Assembly: GCF_001949145.1 (NCBI RefSeq)
Contig: NW_019091362.1
Span: forward strand, 5,041,831 to 5,105,830
Origin: Acanthaster planci
Taxonomy: Eukaryota > Echinodermata > Asteroidea > Valvatida > Acanthasteridae
Direction: 5' to 3'
Length of the DNA: 64,000 nt
Shown piece by piece: positions 38,131 through 52,059 of this stretch. Position numbers and translations under genes: made by a program. Position 1 is the stretch's first letter. The number at the start of each line of letters is the position of its first letter. The notes beneath the pieces were generated by a model that saw nothing but the letters and a program-made list of their open reading frames with translations, was not told the DNA's origin and made no database searches.

Positions 38131-41100
38131 CTCTGCTCCTCTGAAGTTCCGCTCATACACGATCACCGAACGTGAGGTGGAACACCGTTTCATTTATTGT
38201 ATGTGTATAATCAACTCCAGTTAATCCGAAGCTTAAGCCCGACGATGCATATTGCACGCATTGGACTCGAAACTGGTTTAAAATGTTGTGTATTGAAATG
38301 ATTGGTTTGTGCCCTTGCGAAAACCACTGTATGCTCTGTGGCATTACTTTTTAAAGATTTCGAAACTCCGCCAAAAAGACGTGTGTTCTTTTTGTACCCA
38401 AGCATGTCCGCTGTTTTCTTCGGTAATTTTATTTGTTTAACCAACGATGTGCAAGATCATTTAAAAACTCCTACCATTTGTTTACAGGTTAACCCACTCT
38501 TTTGTGTGAAGCTTAATTCATAAATACCCTAGATAGTTTTCTCTAATCTACAACGTGCAATTTGACCGTGTATTTGGTATTTGATAATGCCCGCTGAGAA
38601 GTGATAATGCTCTACGCGTGAAATTCGTGGTTCCATCTTTGGACAACTTGCACACCTTCGAATGGACAGGGTGTTTGGGAAAATTAAAGTAAAATTCTAG
38701 AACAAAATTGTTTGAAGTCCATCATATACTGACTTCTTTTGACTCTCTGACTAAAAAGGGGGTGTTTATGAATTGGGAATAAGTATGTGCTCAATAACGT
38801 CTAATACTCACTAAGCACGTATTTATTCCCTTATAAAAGCCATTACGGATGATATGCTTTCGTAAATAACGTGATAAAGCCATATCTTTCTGTAGATTAA
38901 TCACATATATTTTGCAACCAACGTCCTTTGCACCTACAATCCTTTGCTGTCTGCCGTCTTTCATTTACAGACGTTTGCGAATCAGTTATTTGATCATGCC
39001 ACCTCGGTTTTTGTCATTCGGCCCAGTAAGGTACTGTCAATAGTCTCAGCGTATTCGTAGTTGGAAATGGCCAAAATGCTTTCCTGAGATCACAGATCTG
39101 CGATGAACAGACTGCACATACACAGAGGAGGTTGAGTGCCAATTTGCCCAACATTTGGTATCTCAACTTGCTTACACGAGTAGTCGCTGGAGGAGAGGCT
39201 TATGTCTTGCTGTTTTAAACAGGTGCAGCCGCTAGTTATATGCTCAAGTATAAAGTCTCCCGTAGCCATTTTAAAATAACGTTATTCAAACTTTCTTAAT
39301 ATACACTAATCGAATATAACTGCCTGGCATCCTGACAAGGAAAATTGCCTGTGGTTTTTCTTCCGTGTCGTAATGATTGTCTTAGTTTGTTGAAATTTCA
39401 CGTCACACGTTATATCCTTAGACAAGGTTCAGAAAGGAGTAGGTTTGTTAGGTAAGGCTAAGATTCCACGGCTTCCTACTGACAGGTGTTCATAATCATC
39501 GCATGCGGCAGCTGGATTATCATCAGTTTTCATAAAAGGATTCCCCTGCACTGAAAGACTCCAACTTATGTATTCGCCGAGGGCATTCCAGGTGGTTCAA
39601 CATCGTGAACAAGCGTACACAATTTTACTTTATAGTGGACTTCAATAACTTTGTGTCTTGGTCCATGTCTTTTTGAACCATAGACGTGTCTATTTTTTGA
39701 AGGGGGGGGGGTTAAAACCTTAGGGCCAACATTCCTTGGCGTTTGTGCTTTTGGATAAGACAACCAATTTGTGCCGCAATAAAGTACGTTTTCAGGTACA
39801 AAACGACTTTTCGATCTTTATACTGTCATCACCCTTTGGTAACACAGTTTCAGTTATACCGTTGCATTCTCGAACGATGTGCAAATGGAACGGGTTATGC
39901 CGTCACATCTGATCGATTTCAACGCCTAAGGGTTAAATTTCAAGCAGCAAAATCATGGTCGTTTCAGACATGCTTCATTCCGACATCGCTACGTGAACGA
40001 TCTGCGAAAGTTCTGTATAACATCCACCCTGGCAATTACTTAGCCCAGTTGCGATTGCACAGGTTGCCGTGCACTTCATTCCGGACACCTCCAAACGCTG
40101 AGAAGCTTGGTTCGATTGCTGTAAGTGCTTTACACTTCAACTCATCGGCAACCAAGCCGCTAACATGGACCAAATAAGGACATGTTGTGGGTGTAAGGAC
40201 TACAACTGATATCTGAGACATAATAACACTGGCGCATATAGCTTTTTACTTTACTGCTAATTCAGTGAAATGGATGCAGGCTGGTACCGCGCTTTGGGTT
40301 GATGTTTTGTACAAAGACCCCGCCAAATGAACTTTGTTGGCAGAGGTGAAGCGTTCCACATGGCCGGTATTCTCATTTTTGCCTAAGCCGGTTGAGCAGC
40401 GATTGAAGAGTCCGATAGATAACCAGCATTCTGTGGGCAGAACCTTGTGCCAAGACCGTTGTAAAAATGTTTGCCGATTATATTTGCCTAATTAATATTT
40501 TCGGTATCGAAAGTCTTGTATGCGAATCAAGGTTTGTTCTGTGACACTGAGATTCATACCACTCCTTTACCACTGAAATTTCTGTACATGTATTGTGTTT
40601 CGGCTGCTGTCTTTAATCTGATGATCGTGAAACTGATGTTAAAAGCAATGTAACAAGCCTATCCATCCTCTTTTAGCGTTATTGGTAAGACAGGTTTTAA
40701 GCAGTTGTACGTTTGTCCCGGTGCAATTAAATGAACTGGCCGACCCATCATCTCTGGCATGTGCACTATAGCTGTGAGTCCCAACCACTCATTTTTAGAA
40801 CTTTTACTCTCCTGACAGAAATGGCCACTAAGATTCCTGCACTCTATTCAGAATGTACATACGATACCTTGCCAAAGTCATGCCTGCAGGCTACTTTATT
40901 GATTTGCGAGGTTTCCCACGTAACTTATGCAACACGCAGTCCGTATTGCACTGTAATGCCAAATTTCCACAATTCGGCAGTTGAGAGAAATTTATCCTGG
41001 TGCGCGTGCGTACATCCCTTGACATAGGGAATCCATCGCCGCACCCTGAATTCCGTGAATTCGCCCCCTTTTTTCAAGTGCACCATTATATAGAGCGAGT

Positions 41101-43090
41101 CTTTCCACAGTCCATTTCAGTACTTTTCAAATATGTCTAGTGCAGTTTAACCTAAATCTAACGTTAGAAATCCCTCTCTTATAAAGCCGTTTTATTACTG
41201 ACCGTGCCTAGTGAAATACTAACCTCTAACCAATACTTTGATTTAACTTGAAACCAAAAATTAAAAGACACTTCCTTCTTAAAGTGTTTCGTTAGTGTGT
41301 CATTGAGGCAGCTGTGCAAATTTGGCAGAATCCAAACTACGCATATTTGTTATGCTTCAAGTCGTTATTTATTGGTGGCTGGGAAGGTGAAAAAATATAC
41401 TTCGTCTAAACAGTAGTGATAACGGCCTCCGTAACTAGGAGACTGTTTACATATAACCAACCACTTTTCAAAAAGAACAGTGGTTCTTGTAATAAGTAAA
41501 TTAAATATTAATTAAAAGCAATTTAATGTCGTAGGATAATATTTTTCGTTAATGAAACATCCCTATCCAGACTATGATCTTAAAGCACATTACATCAGGA
41601 AGCGTACATGAAATAATGTAACAATCTCTGCAAGCTGTTCCGACTTGTTCAGGGTTTTGTTAAGCGTGGTAGGCTTGGTTCATTTGTTTCGTTTCATATG
41701 TGTTTGTTCAGGAGGGCTTCCCCGACATACATTATAATTGAAACATTAGCCCCAAAATTCGAAAGGGGCAGGCAAGTTTTCTCTCTGCTGGATACGCCAC
41801 TGGGATAAACCTGTTAGATGGTATACGTCGAACAAACGTCCGAGAGAGACCTCTTCTTTTGGGACAAAGAAGTGGTAGATTTAAAGGAAAATCCTTAACC
41901 ATAGTTTGCTTTTATGCACAAAGAGGTAGTATGTGTCCATAAAAAGCGTCAAGTTGGTTCTTAAAGTTTATTCTATTTCACAGACCTTGAATTACATAAC
42001 TGGGTCTATTTTTTAAGTCCACCAAATGCATGGGATACGTTAGGATGGAATTAAATGTTAAAAATATGGAAGGATATGTGGCAAAATGACCAAATTTAAT
42101 GCAATAATTTTTGTTAATGAGAAATAGTAATTTTAGGATGAGGTATAATGGATGAAGTGATTTTTTTTGGCCAATTTCAATCAACTGACGTGAAAAAGGT
42201 CTCGTACATTTCTTCTTTTCAACCCAATTGTGGGAAATAGTATATATACCCTTAAAATGACATGCATACTAAAGTTTCCCAGAAACATTGCCAAGCTCTT
42301 ATATGTTTTTCAAACATATATATTGACAAAGATATTGACAACAAGTCAACAAGTTCCTGATCAAGACCCACCAACTCACTATTGTCAAGTGAGGAGTCAC
42401 AGGGCAATTTGATCTTCCTTAAATGAATTGGAGAAAATGCGTCAAAGGCCAATGTTGTTTATAGAAAACTGTTTTTTTCAATAAAAATGCCCAGGGTAAG
42501 GGCCTCCGCGCGACACCCATGTGCGCAACAAAAGTACGTACGCGTTACGGTATAGACTGTTCTTTTATTATGAAATCACTGGGTCATATTTATGCATAAT
42601 TACTAATGATTAACTAGGGCCTACTTCATTATTTGAAGCGCCAAGGAACGTATTTAATTTTCAAGCATGGGACATGCCTGCACCTTGACTTACATGTATG
42701 CTCACTTTTATGCTACGTAATAAGGTCTAAACATACAGCTTTCTTAGTCTGGCTATATGTAACAGTCGCCTTCTCCAGAAACTCGTATATTTCAAGCCCA
42801 GGCAGCCACAAGAATCTTCCGTCTAAGATACAATTTGTCTTCAGTAAGTCTGAGATAAATTTCAAAAATATGCAGCCCTTTTATTCAGAAAGTAGATGGA
42901 CAGTACCGAGAATTTCCAAAATGGGATCAAGTGTGGAGGAGACAAGTAAGTCCCAGAGGTATCAACCACGCCGGGTTTAATTGACAACCTCAATTTCCTA
43001 CCTGGGATCTAGAGTCAATACATCGGGAGGAACATGTACTTGCCACGACGGCGAAGTTTGATTGGAACATGCCTTGTGGGTCACAATGCG
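38131..43090. other. Gene-free DNA upstream of the peptide gene
   Basis: No recognisable exon. A plus-strand open frame at 39743-40177 (144 codons) is the longest but shows no domain, no signal peptide and no splice context, so I treat it as chance. A poly-G run lies near 39702-39710. A fragment with GGGGCAGGCAAG followed by CTGGATACGCCACTGG (about 41765-41805) looks like a decayed transposon end. The segment 40230-40510 has a dense, less AT-rich texture that might be regulatory. Confidence 0.45.
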
Positions 43091-43142
43091 CGACCCAACG
43101 AGAACAGAAAGTCTGCACGACCCAACGAGAACAGAAAGTCTG
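43091..43142 (+). repeat. 27-bp tandem duplication
   Basis: The unit CGACCCAACGAGAACAGAAA followed by GTCTGCA (43091-43117) is repeated at once (43118-43142) with no mismatch over 25 bases. It creates a repeated peptide-like frame on both strands that is not a gene. The near-perfect identity suggests a recent duplication. Confidence 0.9.
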
Positions 43143-43249
43143 TCGAACTCGTGCAAAAATGAAATTTCATTGGTCGGGACGGGACTGCGTACTCGGACTA
43201 TGATAGCCGGTAATGATGGCCGGTACGAAACTCTCAATATGAGATATTA

Positions 43250-43560
43250 AGAGCTGTTAAGATGAAGACCCCCCAGGGGACAGTGTTGAGTGAGTCAACA
43301 GGCACGTGCATTAATCACCACGAGCGTGGCTGGAGAACGCTGCCACACAGGAATGTAGCGCCGAAGCAGCTGCCATCTCCTCTCTATCACACTTAACTCT
43401 TCTCTGGAGCGACAAACGGAACCGCTTTTAAACAATTGCCAGTCAGTGGCATCTTGAACCACTTAATCATTAGGTGCTATAGTGGATTCAGTTTTGAATA
43501 AAACGAGGTGTGACTATAACCCTAGCGATGAAATGCGGCGGAGGTTACGGTGTTTAAGTT
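43250..43560. promoter_or_regulatory. Candidate cis-regulatory element
   Basis: A non-coding segment with a dense set of factor-binding-like words: TGAGTCA (AP-1 type, 43291-43297), CACGTG (43303-43308), CAGCTG (bHLH E-box, 43367-43372) and CCACTTAATCATTAGGTG (43459-43476), which combines an NK-type CACTTAA with homeodomain TAAT cores on both strands. It lies about 5 kb upstream of the inferred peptide-gene promoter. This is pattern reading only and no conservation can be tested here. Confidence 0.25.
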
Positions 43561-45150
43561 AAGGAGAGCCTGGTCGAATGCACACATTGTGGAACCAGCA
43601 ATTAGTAGTGAAGCCTTTAGTGATTGAACTATTTTGTTAAAATATTCACTTAGCGGCGTGACCGTACGACAAAAGCAATAGGCAAACAAAGTTGGGTTCA
43701 CTTATGGTTAACGATTCAATAGGAGCGCATTATGCTCAAGCTTTGCTCAATCATGAATCAAAAATTTGGTTCGATATTGAAAACTACTGAAGAAAGGATA
43801 ATTTTAAAGCAAGGTCTTCGATCCTTTCATCCCAGACCTTCGATCCTTTCACCGACAGGCATCATGGCTGATTTATTATCGTCTCTCGCAGTTTCTCTTC
43901 AGGAGCTTACATTTTCTCGATCTTGCCGATCCATTAAATGATGAAATGTTAAATGTAACACTGTAGAAATAAGTGTTCATATTTCAACCCCTTTTAAACG
44001 CCTTCCTGGTAACACTTAATGAACGCGTTGGTTTGTTAATAATCAAAAGCTAAACAAGTTCTGGTGTTCATTTCTTAAACAAATACGTGTTGATGGGTTA
44101 AGGAATTTAGACACAGTGACTTATTTTGGTGTTAATAACAAGACACAAAACATGTTTATCGGGTAGTCACACTTTCCGAAAAGTGTTTAATTTAAACGGT
44201 TAAATGTTTTCAATTGACGCAAAAATGCGTTTACAATGGGCATTGGTATTTACTGCGAACATTTTAGCAACCCAAGAGCATACTAAATTACTAATTGTTT
44301 GAATGAGCATTTTACTCTTATTTGGAAAAGATTTTTTTCTCAAATCAAATATACTTGAACTTTAAAGTAACTTGCCCAACTTCCAGTCGTCCGATGGTTC
44401 TAAAACGCGTACTTATTCCTTAATTTACATTCTTGTCACGTTAGAAAGCTGATAATTTATGGCTGAGGACTGTGTTCAACTTAGATACGAAGGAAGCTCC
44501 CATTGTCAATATTACAACCACTCCATAATAGTGTGTGGGGGTGTAGATAGCCCAAGAAACTGTCGCAGGCATTATCAGAGACATTTTTAAATTCTTCTGT
44601 TTCCTCATATCGCAGATTTATTATTTACATTAGGCCTATTATTATATTACGCAGAATATATCTTTCAGAAAAACGGGGGGGGGGCTTAATTGAACCGTTT
44701 CGGCTTTCCACTAACCCGTATTTGACGAAAGCCAGATGGACTGACTGACCTTCTGTGACAACTTTATCAATGCTATCCAAATAGTTGCAACATATTCTCT
44801 TGTACTTAGTAATATATTACTGGTATGCTTGATGTATGTCAGTTACTGCAGGAGCCTCACTTATCGCATGTATTTCCTCTCCCTAAAAGTCCAGTGAGGT
44901 TTACGCTCTGTCCACAAAGAATTTTGTCAAGTCGTTTGATATGGACTTACAGAGTTAAGCAGCAATGGCAACAGTAATTAATAATCTGTATTAGAGGTAG
45001 GAAGCGTCAGGAAATTCGCGACAACTTCAACATATTTGGAATGTGGTATTCTTTACGAAGAAATGATAATCTGTTTAGTTAACGGTAGGGGAAGGAAGGT
45101 ATAAGCAAGAATCATGCACTACTGAGTCTCAATAAAATGATAAAGGTTAA
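43561..45150. other. Gene-free intergenic stretch
   Basis: No gene was recognised. TTCGATCCTTTCA occurs twice within about 25 bases near 43818-43852, and there is a poly-G run near 44676-44684 and a TAGGCCTA word near 44633. Otherwise ordinary AT-rich DNA. Confidence 0.45.
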
Positions 45151-45350
45151 AAAACGCTGGGCAACGTTTTTTGCCCAACGTTAGGTTCCGGGTGAATCAC
45201 TTCACTGTTGGGCAAAAAGGTGAAAAAGCTGGGTAGAAAAGTGGCAGTACAATGTCATTTTCTACAACCATTAGGCAAAAAGAAATAGGTTTGCCCATAG
45301 TCTAGGAGAAAAATCATCGCGGTTGAATAACCTTTTTGCCCAACAGTTCG
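45151..45350. repeat. GGGCAA-rich palindromic element
   Basis: Several copies of TTGGGCAAAAA and its complement occur in 200 bases. ACTGTTGGGCAAAAAGGT at 45204-45221 has an exact 18-base inverted match at 45330-45347, 108 bases away. A smaller inverted pair (GGGCAACG, TTTTTT, GCCCAACG) lies at about 45160-45180. The nested architecture resembles a foldback or MITE-type element, but I cannot define its outer ends or a target duplication. Confidence 0.6.
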
Positions 45351-48300
45351 GGTTGGTTTATGAATAGGGCATTACGGGTACGAGAATGAACGTCTAATTC
45401 GCAAATAAATAATTTCCAGAAGTTGCATCGTGATAATCATCTCCATCCTATCAGTATACACCAAACTGAAAATGGACGAGTGTTTGTGAGGATTGTACGT
45501 CCACAATGAAGGTCAAGTCATGTAATGCACGTATTCAACTAAAATTGCAAGAGAATTGGTACGTGTCCACTTCTCACTACCACAGCAATGAATCAGAATA
45601 GTTCCCATGCCTGGGTGTGCTTTTGAGGTCGACGTTGACTAAAAGTGAAGACGGATTCTGTATATTGTCAATGTATAAGAGAAACTGCCTGGTCACGACA
45701 CTGCATCTGGAGAAGATAACAGTTATTAATAGCCACGTGAAATGATACATCAAACCTGACTCCTTTAAAAAAACAACACCAAATTTCCTTGCTTTTTGTG
45801 TAGGTGTAAACAAACTTTTAATCAGTTTAGGTCATCGCAAGTGGTATACTACTCTGAAGACAAACCTACAATTAATTTGCACAAAGCTATATAGTTGGAG
45901 GTATTGAACCAAACAAACTGGAAATAAAACTGACTCACATGCTGTCAAATCTTCTACTGTTGTTGATAGCGTTAAAATTACAAGGAACACCAAAATTTCA
46001 CGATGTGCGATGTTGTGTACATACAAACTAGCGTATATTTGTCGTCAGTTTGCAATCAGGACTGGCCCCGAGGCAGAGCTTGTGCAACGCTGCTCGTTTA
46101 ACAACAGATAACGAGCGGAAATTGTAGTACAAATAAACCTCTTTACCGCAACCTTCGCTCATCCATTCATTTTTAGTCTCGTGCTCCGTCAGGTAAAAGC
46201 TTGCAAAGTACTATCACGACATTTAAGTGTAGGAATTGTTTTCTGGAAAAGAAAATATAATTAGAAGTATCATCTATGACACCTTGTTGACAGATACCCC
46301 TTTGGATTTTGCTGTCTCTCCAAGGACTAGGTTTATTGGTAAAATTGAAGCGGGGTAATGTCTTAGCCCTCGACCTGCGTGCACTTTCAGTAATGTAATT
46401 TTAAATTTGACTGACAGACAACAAATTGGTCTCATATAAGACGCCGTATTTTGCTAATCGTGATATTCAAGAATAAATTGTGACGTGCAGCTTTGTTTGC
46501 TGAAATTATTTACAGTTCCCGCTGTCAGGCAAAAATGAGCGTGTCCCGACTGATACGATATGAATTAAAGAAATGAAGAAAAGTGCAAAAAGCACCATAG
46601 GGCGCACACCTCGTGAAATAATTACCACTGTTGCTGATTACGCACGATGGGCTGCCAAATTGGCAATGCCGTGCCTTAGTGTGATAGAAATGTAATTAAG
46701 ATGGCAGACCAAGAAGCCATTGTATCTTTGGAAAATGTGGACTTCCTCTACGTTGTTTTTCAGTGTTTCTCTACGAATGAGCGGTTTGGTGATTTCTCTC
46801 CCAGCGTCAAATTACGGCGCATGTCAAATATTGACCGGGTCTTCACCGGAACTCAGTCGCACAAAACTGAGCCGAGTTTGAGCGAGACGGAATCTAAAAT
46901 ACCCTGAGTTGGTAGGTTGAGTTTAATTGCCTTCGTACAGAGCTATTTTAGATGGAAAGTAAATATTACCAGTAACAGCAATTACCTCTGCTGGGATTTG
47001 AGAGATATAGTTCCAATTTTATTTAATAAAAAGGAAAAACCAGGAAAAATTACTAGTGTATTTCTTCGGAGCTAGAGAAGGGGCAACACTCAAAAGTCAC
47101 TGTAATTTCTGTTTGATCTTCAAACTGTCCTAGAGAAGTGTCTGAAACACCAAAGTCTGGAAGAACTGTTTGCCTAACAAACGTGCGAATTGTGGTGAAA
47201 GCTACAAGTGAGTGCAATATTGAGAAAATAGGAAACACTTGCAACCTTGTATTTGTGACTGTCGTTGGGCAAAGTCAAAGGACAAATGGCATGTGGAGTG
47301 ATTCTGCCTGATTTTCAGCACTTGAGGTGTTTAACAGCACCTCAAAGGAAAACAGGTTTTCTCTGATTTTATATAACTGTATCAAGCCAAAAAGTTCTTT
47401 TTTTCTGTTCATGCCAAGATGACAATTGTGAATGTAGATTGCATCTTTCGGGGAAAACAGAGAAAACGACGGGAACCCTCGCCCTGTGTAGGTAGTGGAT
47501 AAACCCTTCTGTAGGCCAAACAATGATGTTGCCATTGTTTGTAGCCCAAAAGGTGCTCTTTAAAGCGGCTGTATATTAGGGACTTACAGGAGAATATGAG
47601 TGACTTTGTTGTTCTTTGCTGAAATTAGAAGGGAAATTATGAAACATCACTCAGTTCCTTTCTCGTTCACAACTTACATGGTGTTACGCGCTAAAATTCG
47701 TTTCCAGCTACCCCAGCTAGTAAGCATTTACGGCTTTAGTGAGCAGTTTGCGACAGCTTCTTGTTTTTATTTTAATTGGCGTATTGAAAAGAGAACGATT
47801 CGTCTGAAAAGAGGCTACTTGAACGTATTTTTGATTTTCAGCCTACCCACTCCAAACCACAAGAAGGAAATTTCTTTATTTTACTGATATATGCTAGGAT
47901 ACGACGATATCTACAAATGACTCATGGGTTGAGGATAAGTTGGTCGTATTTGTATTTTGCTTGTTTTTGTACGCTGCTTTTCATAATGTATGGTATGATG
48001 TATCAGCTATTTTATTTCTTTGTGCGTTCCCTTTTCTTGCCTCGTTTCTCCTCCTATTGCTTTTATTTGTAATTTATGCCTACCAAGAGTTTTTTCATCT
48101 TGAAGATTCGATTTTTCCCAACAAACCAACAAATGAAGGCATTTTGCTAAAAGACTGAACAAAAACTGAAAAGTGTGGTTCCTTTGAATTTCAACTGTTT
48201 CAGTGAAGTGCGGCTGGATTTCCTTCGCGGGATTTCAAGGATGTGAAAAGCACCTGTCCTGTTGAGTCTGCTGATTTTACATTTCAAGTCACTGGATTCG

Positions 48301-51300
48301 CGGTGTCAATGGAGCATAGGGTCCAGACAAGATGGGAATTATATCAGAATATCGCCCAGTCCCGTAGTGTTGCTTAAGCACGATTATCTACGAGTTCGAC
48401 GTCAGCTCAGCGTATCAGACTTACATTTTGGGGTTATTGATATCAAAAGAAAATATCAAACTGAGAAACATAATGGCGCCTCTGAGAGGAGAAGTACTAT
48501 TAAGAAAAGATTTTAAACAGGTCAAATAAGCACAATGGAAAAAAAATCCAACACGTGAGACAGAGTTTGAAAAACGTGAGAAAGAACACTTTTCTTAGCA
48601 GCTGCCATGATACTTTTTTAAGATTAAAACGTGTACGATTCCAGAATAAAATAGATATCAACAATGCTAATTCCCGAAGCATATACAGCAAGCAACCTTG
48701 AAGTACTCAAGACACGCAGGAGGTAATGAGAAATACATATAATCTCAGTGCATTTTGAGAGGTTGTACCCGTTTGGCCCCTAAGAATGGCTGATTCTATT
48801 AACCCCCTTTGTGACTCGGCACTCTGTGGGCTCCTCACACAGCCACCCACCTGGACATGTGCACGGGAGGCTAATGTGTTCTTCGAGCGAATCTGAGAGG
48901 CTATAATACTTGGTTTCGCGCTAAGCCTGACTCCCTATGGAGTAAGGCCTACACAGTTTGTCAAATAGAGAGAAGAGGATTCATCTATAAACCTCAAGCC
49001 CTGATCAGATAAGTTGAAGGACACCTTTTTTAATGTACGTCACTGCTTGTTGTACAGTTCAATAACCACTGGAAGACATGAAGGCTGTAAAGAGGACTTC
49101 TAAAAGATTTAACCTTTCTTTTAGGATCCATAATTTGAGGAAGAATGCTATAGCTTGTAAAAACTTTAAAAGCAGATGGTGATTCTGTTTAGAATATTGC
49201 CTTTTCTTTAAAATTATGCGTGATGTTATGACAACTTGAATAAAGTTAACGTAGGTTACTTAACTGAAATATAATTCTGTCACAAGGGTTGTAGGAGAGT
49301 ACATATATTTATTCAGGGAAACGCGCGTTTAAAATCTGCCTCCGTCTGTGTCCTTCTACATGCGAAGTGAAATTTCATAAGCACGAAACTTTTATGCAAT
49401 TTTTTCTCAGATTCAAGTAATTTGAAACATCAAGGGAAGAACGGCAAGACTTCCAAAGGACATCTGGAGGGTCATTGCGGGCGTTGGACTTCTACCCGAA
49501 GTGGGCTTGATTATTTACCCCTTGAAGTAAAGGACGTATTGAATATGTAATATCCTGTATCCTGGCGGTGTTTATGTCAATATTACGATATATGTGCACG
49601 CCCTTGGATCCAATTTTTGCTTCGTGTCTTCGACTTTGATCAATGACTCTAAGGTTGTTACCAAGGTACTATATAGCCAACTTGAAAGAGTAATACTTGC
49701 TACAGGTGGCTTATCTTATAAAAACCTGCAATGACATGCACCAGAGGAAAACCAACAACACTGACCGAAATGATTCGACTTGTCAGATTTAAAATATAAG
49801 AAACTGTTGTGTCAGTTCACCAACAGTTAAAAATTAAGTGGTATCGAGGAATCTTTAACTGTTGCTAAATCCAGGACTTCCTTGTGCATTGTTCAAACAT
49901 GTTAACATATCAACCATTGCCAAAGTAGAGAGCCCATTAATTAACACTGAACTCACAATAATTATATTGAAGCTTGACAGAATAACAATAAAGCAAGCCG
50001 TGTCTGCATGAAAACGTTGGCCATTGCTTTTAAGTGCTTCACGGAAAAAAAAAAAAAACACGAGTAGCAGACAGAACTGACGTAAGCCGCACAATAATAA
50101 TTCTGGCGTCTGCTCGTAATACAAGATCCCAACAAGGATTCTTGTGCCAGGTGGCATCGCTGTTCAGAAAATTATAGTATAAATTAACAACAATGCAATA
50201 AATAAGAGTAATGATTCAAAGAGTATGCATTTTTGGCGTAAATTTCTGGCACCTAAATTCTTAACCAATATCCCCTAACAAAATCTTCGACTCGGGAATC
50301 AAATGTGTTTTTCACAAAAATAGTTATCATTACTTATTATTATACTCATCCGTGCGAAGGCAATGACGTCAATTAGCAAAATCGCATTTTTTTATGTTTT
50401 TATGTTGAATAAACCTTTTTTTTTTCCAAGAAAAAGACAAAGAAGGCAGAATATTTTTCCCTTCAGTGAATGCGGTTTAGATAAACAAGTTCAAAAATTG
50501 CAAGGCACCAAAGGCTTTTCATTTGAGTGTACCACACAGGCGATATGTCCTGACATCAATACTTCCTCACAAAGAAAACCGCTTTGGAAGCGCAGGCAAA
50601 CCACTTTATATTCTATTTCATGCACTTTCGTATATTGTAAGTGTGATCATATAATTTATTTGACAATACTTTTTAAAAGGGAACTGATTTATGAGCCTCT
50701 TCCTTTTGGCCGCTTTTGAATCTGACAAATCCCTTCAATCATTATAGATTTCATTTACCCGGTCCTTTTGGCGGTGTCAATTTTTTGTCATGTTTCACAT
50801 GCTTCCATTAAGTGTTGGTTAAATTTTTATCCATTCTCCACTGACTGTTATTCCAATCAATCACGCGCAAATTGAATTAGCTGATCCTTACAAAATAAGT
50901 GTCTGCGGACGGAAACTATATTCGGCAGCCAGTTTGATGTGGAAAGCTGTAATTGTGAGCCCAACGACGGGGTAATAATATTAATCAATTTTTAATCCTT
51001 ACATTTTAATTTTGCCCTCTCAGTTGGGCAGCAAAACAAGAAAGACCGGTTTACTTGTGGAGACGGCTATCGTTAATGTTAGAACTGAAGAGTATATTAT
51101 TGAGAACTAACTCTTTAACTACTCCGGTTCTCTCTTTACATGTCTTCCTGGAATTAAAAAGAAAACAGAATGGCACAGAGTTTGACCTGCACTATTTTTT
51201 TGCTTTTTCCTAATGAGGTAATTCGCCCGTCATTCTGTCCGTGTTCGTTCATATTTAAGGTATTAATGGCTAGTTACTCAACTACGAAACAAAAGAAATT

Positions 51301-52008
51301 GTGGGGGGTGACGCATTACAGCATGTTGGCGACCATTGCTTGTGTCATTTCAACGGAGAGTGTCTTCTTTTTGCCTGGACACTTAAAATAACCAAAAATA
51401 ACAACTGGTTCACAGTCAAAAGCGCAAACAGCAAGTGAGGCCTCTACGGTAAACATTAGCTGTAGGGCGGAGAAAAGCAATTATAGCAAAGTGTTTTGCC
51501 CAGGGCTTCGACTTCACCATGGTCCCCACTCCGAGTCCGAGCCAGCAGTTCAAAGACAATACTTGTCAACGTGGCTGAAATGAAACGGTGACTAACGTCA
51601 AAAGAAAGACCGGACTCAAAGCAACAAAAATAATGTTATTTAATTTTAAGGACTAAGGTTGGAGATCTGGTGCAAAATACCGAAGCAAGATCTGAGGTCA
51701 AAGAAACCAATCCTCTTTCTCCTTTGATTGCAGATTTACACATGTGGCTGCCAGAAAATGTTTTGCATGTATCATCATCCATTTGTTGAAATGTGAATTA
51801 AGTACAGTAACGTTGATTTAAATGATTTCTTAATGTGAATTAACAATGTTCAGAATCGTTTCGCTCCCACAAAAGGCTTCTTTCAACGCAACACGAGTAC
51901 CTTCAAAGTCACACTGGAAAATAATTATTTTTTTGTCTAGCCAGATACAAAACATTTCCTTGAGCCTTCAAAATACGTTTGCTTTGACGCTCTTTTGCTC
52001 GTGAAGAG

Positions 52009-52034
52009 AAAAAAAAAAAAAAAAAAAAAAAAAG
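52009..52034 (+). repeat. Poly(A) run of 26
   Basis: An uninterrupted run of 26 A follows GTGAAGAG. I looked upstream for a SINE or processed transcript that it might terminate and saw no A/B box or recognisable RNA. It may be an old retroposition tail or simple slippage. Confidence 0.8.
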
Positions 52035-52059
52035 GATAGTGACACCTACCATGAAACGA

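Noticed and set aside
39743-40177. 144-codon plus-strand open frame
   Set aside because: No domain, signal peptide, repeat structure or splice context; plausible by chance in 64 kb.
46701-46907. ATG-initiated 68-codon frame with a fair start context as a first coding exon
   Set aside because: Product unrecognised and the donor-like site after it is weak; kept only as part of the nearby regulatory-block finding.
51984-52034. Possible SINE ending in the A26 run
   Set aside because: No promoter boxes, no tRNA- or 5S-like head and no target-site duplication were seen.
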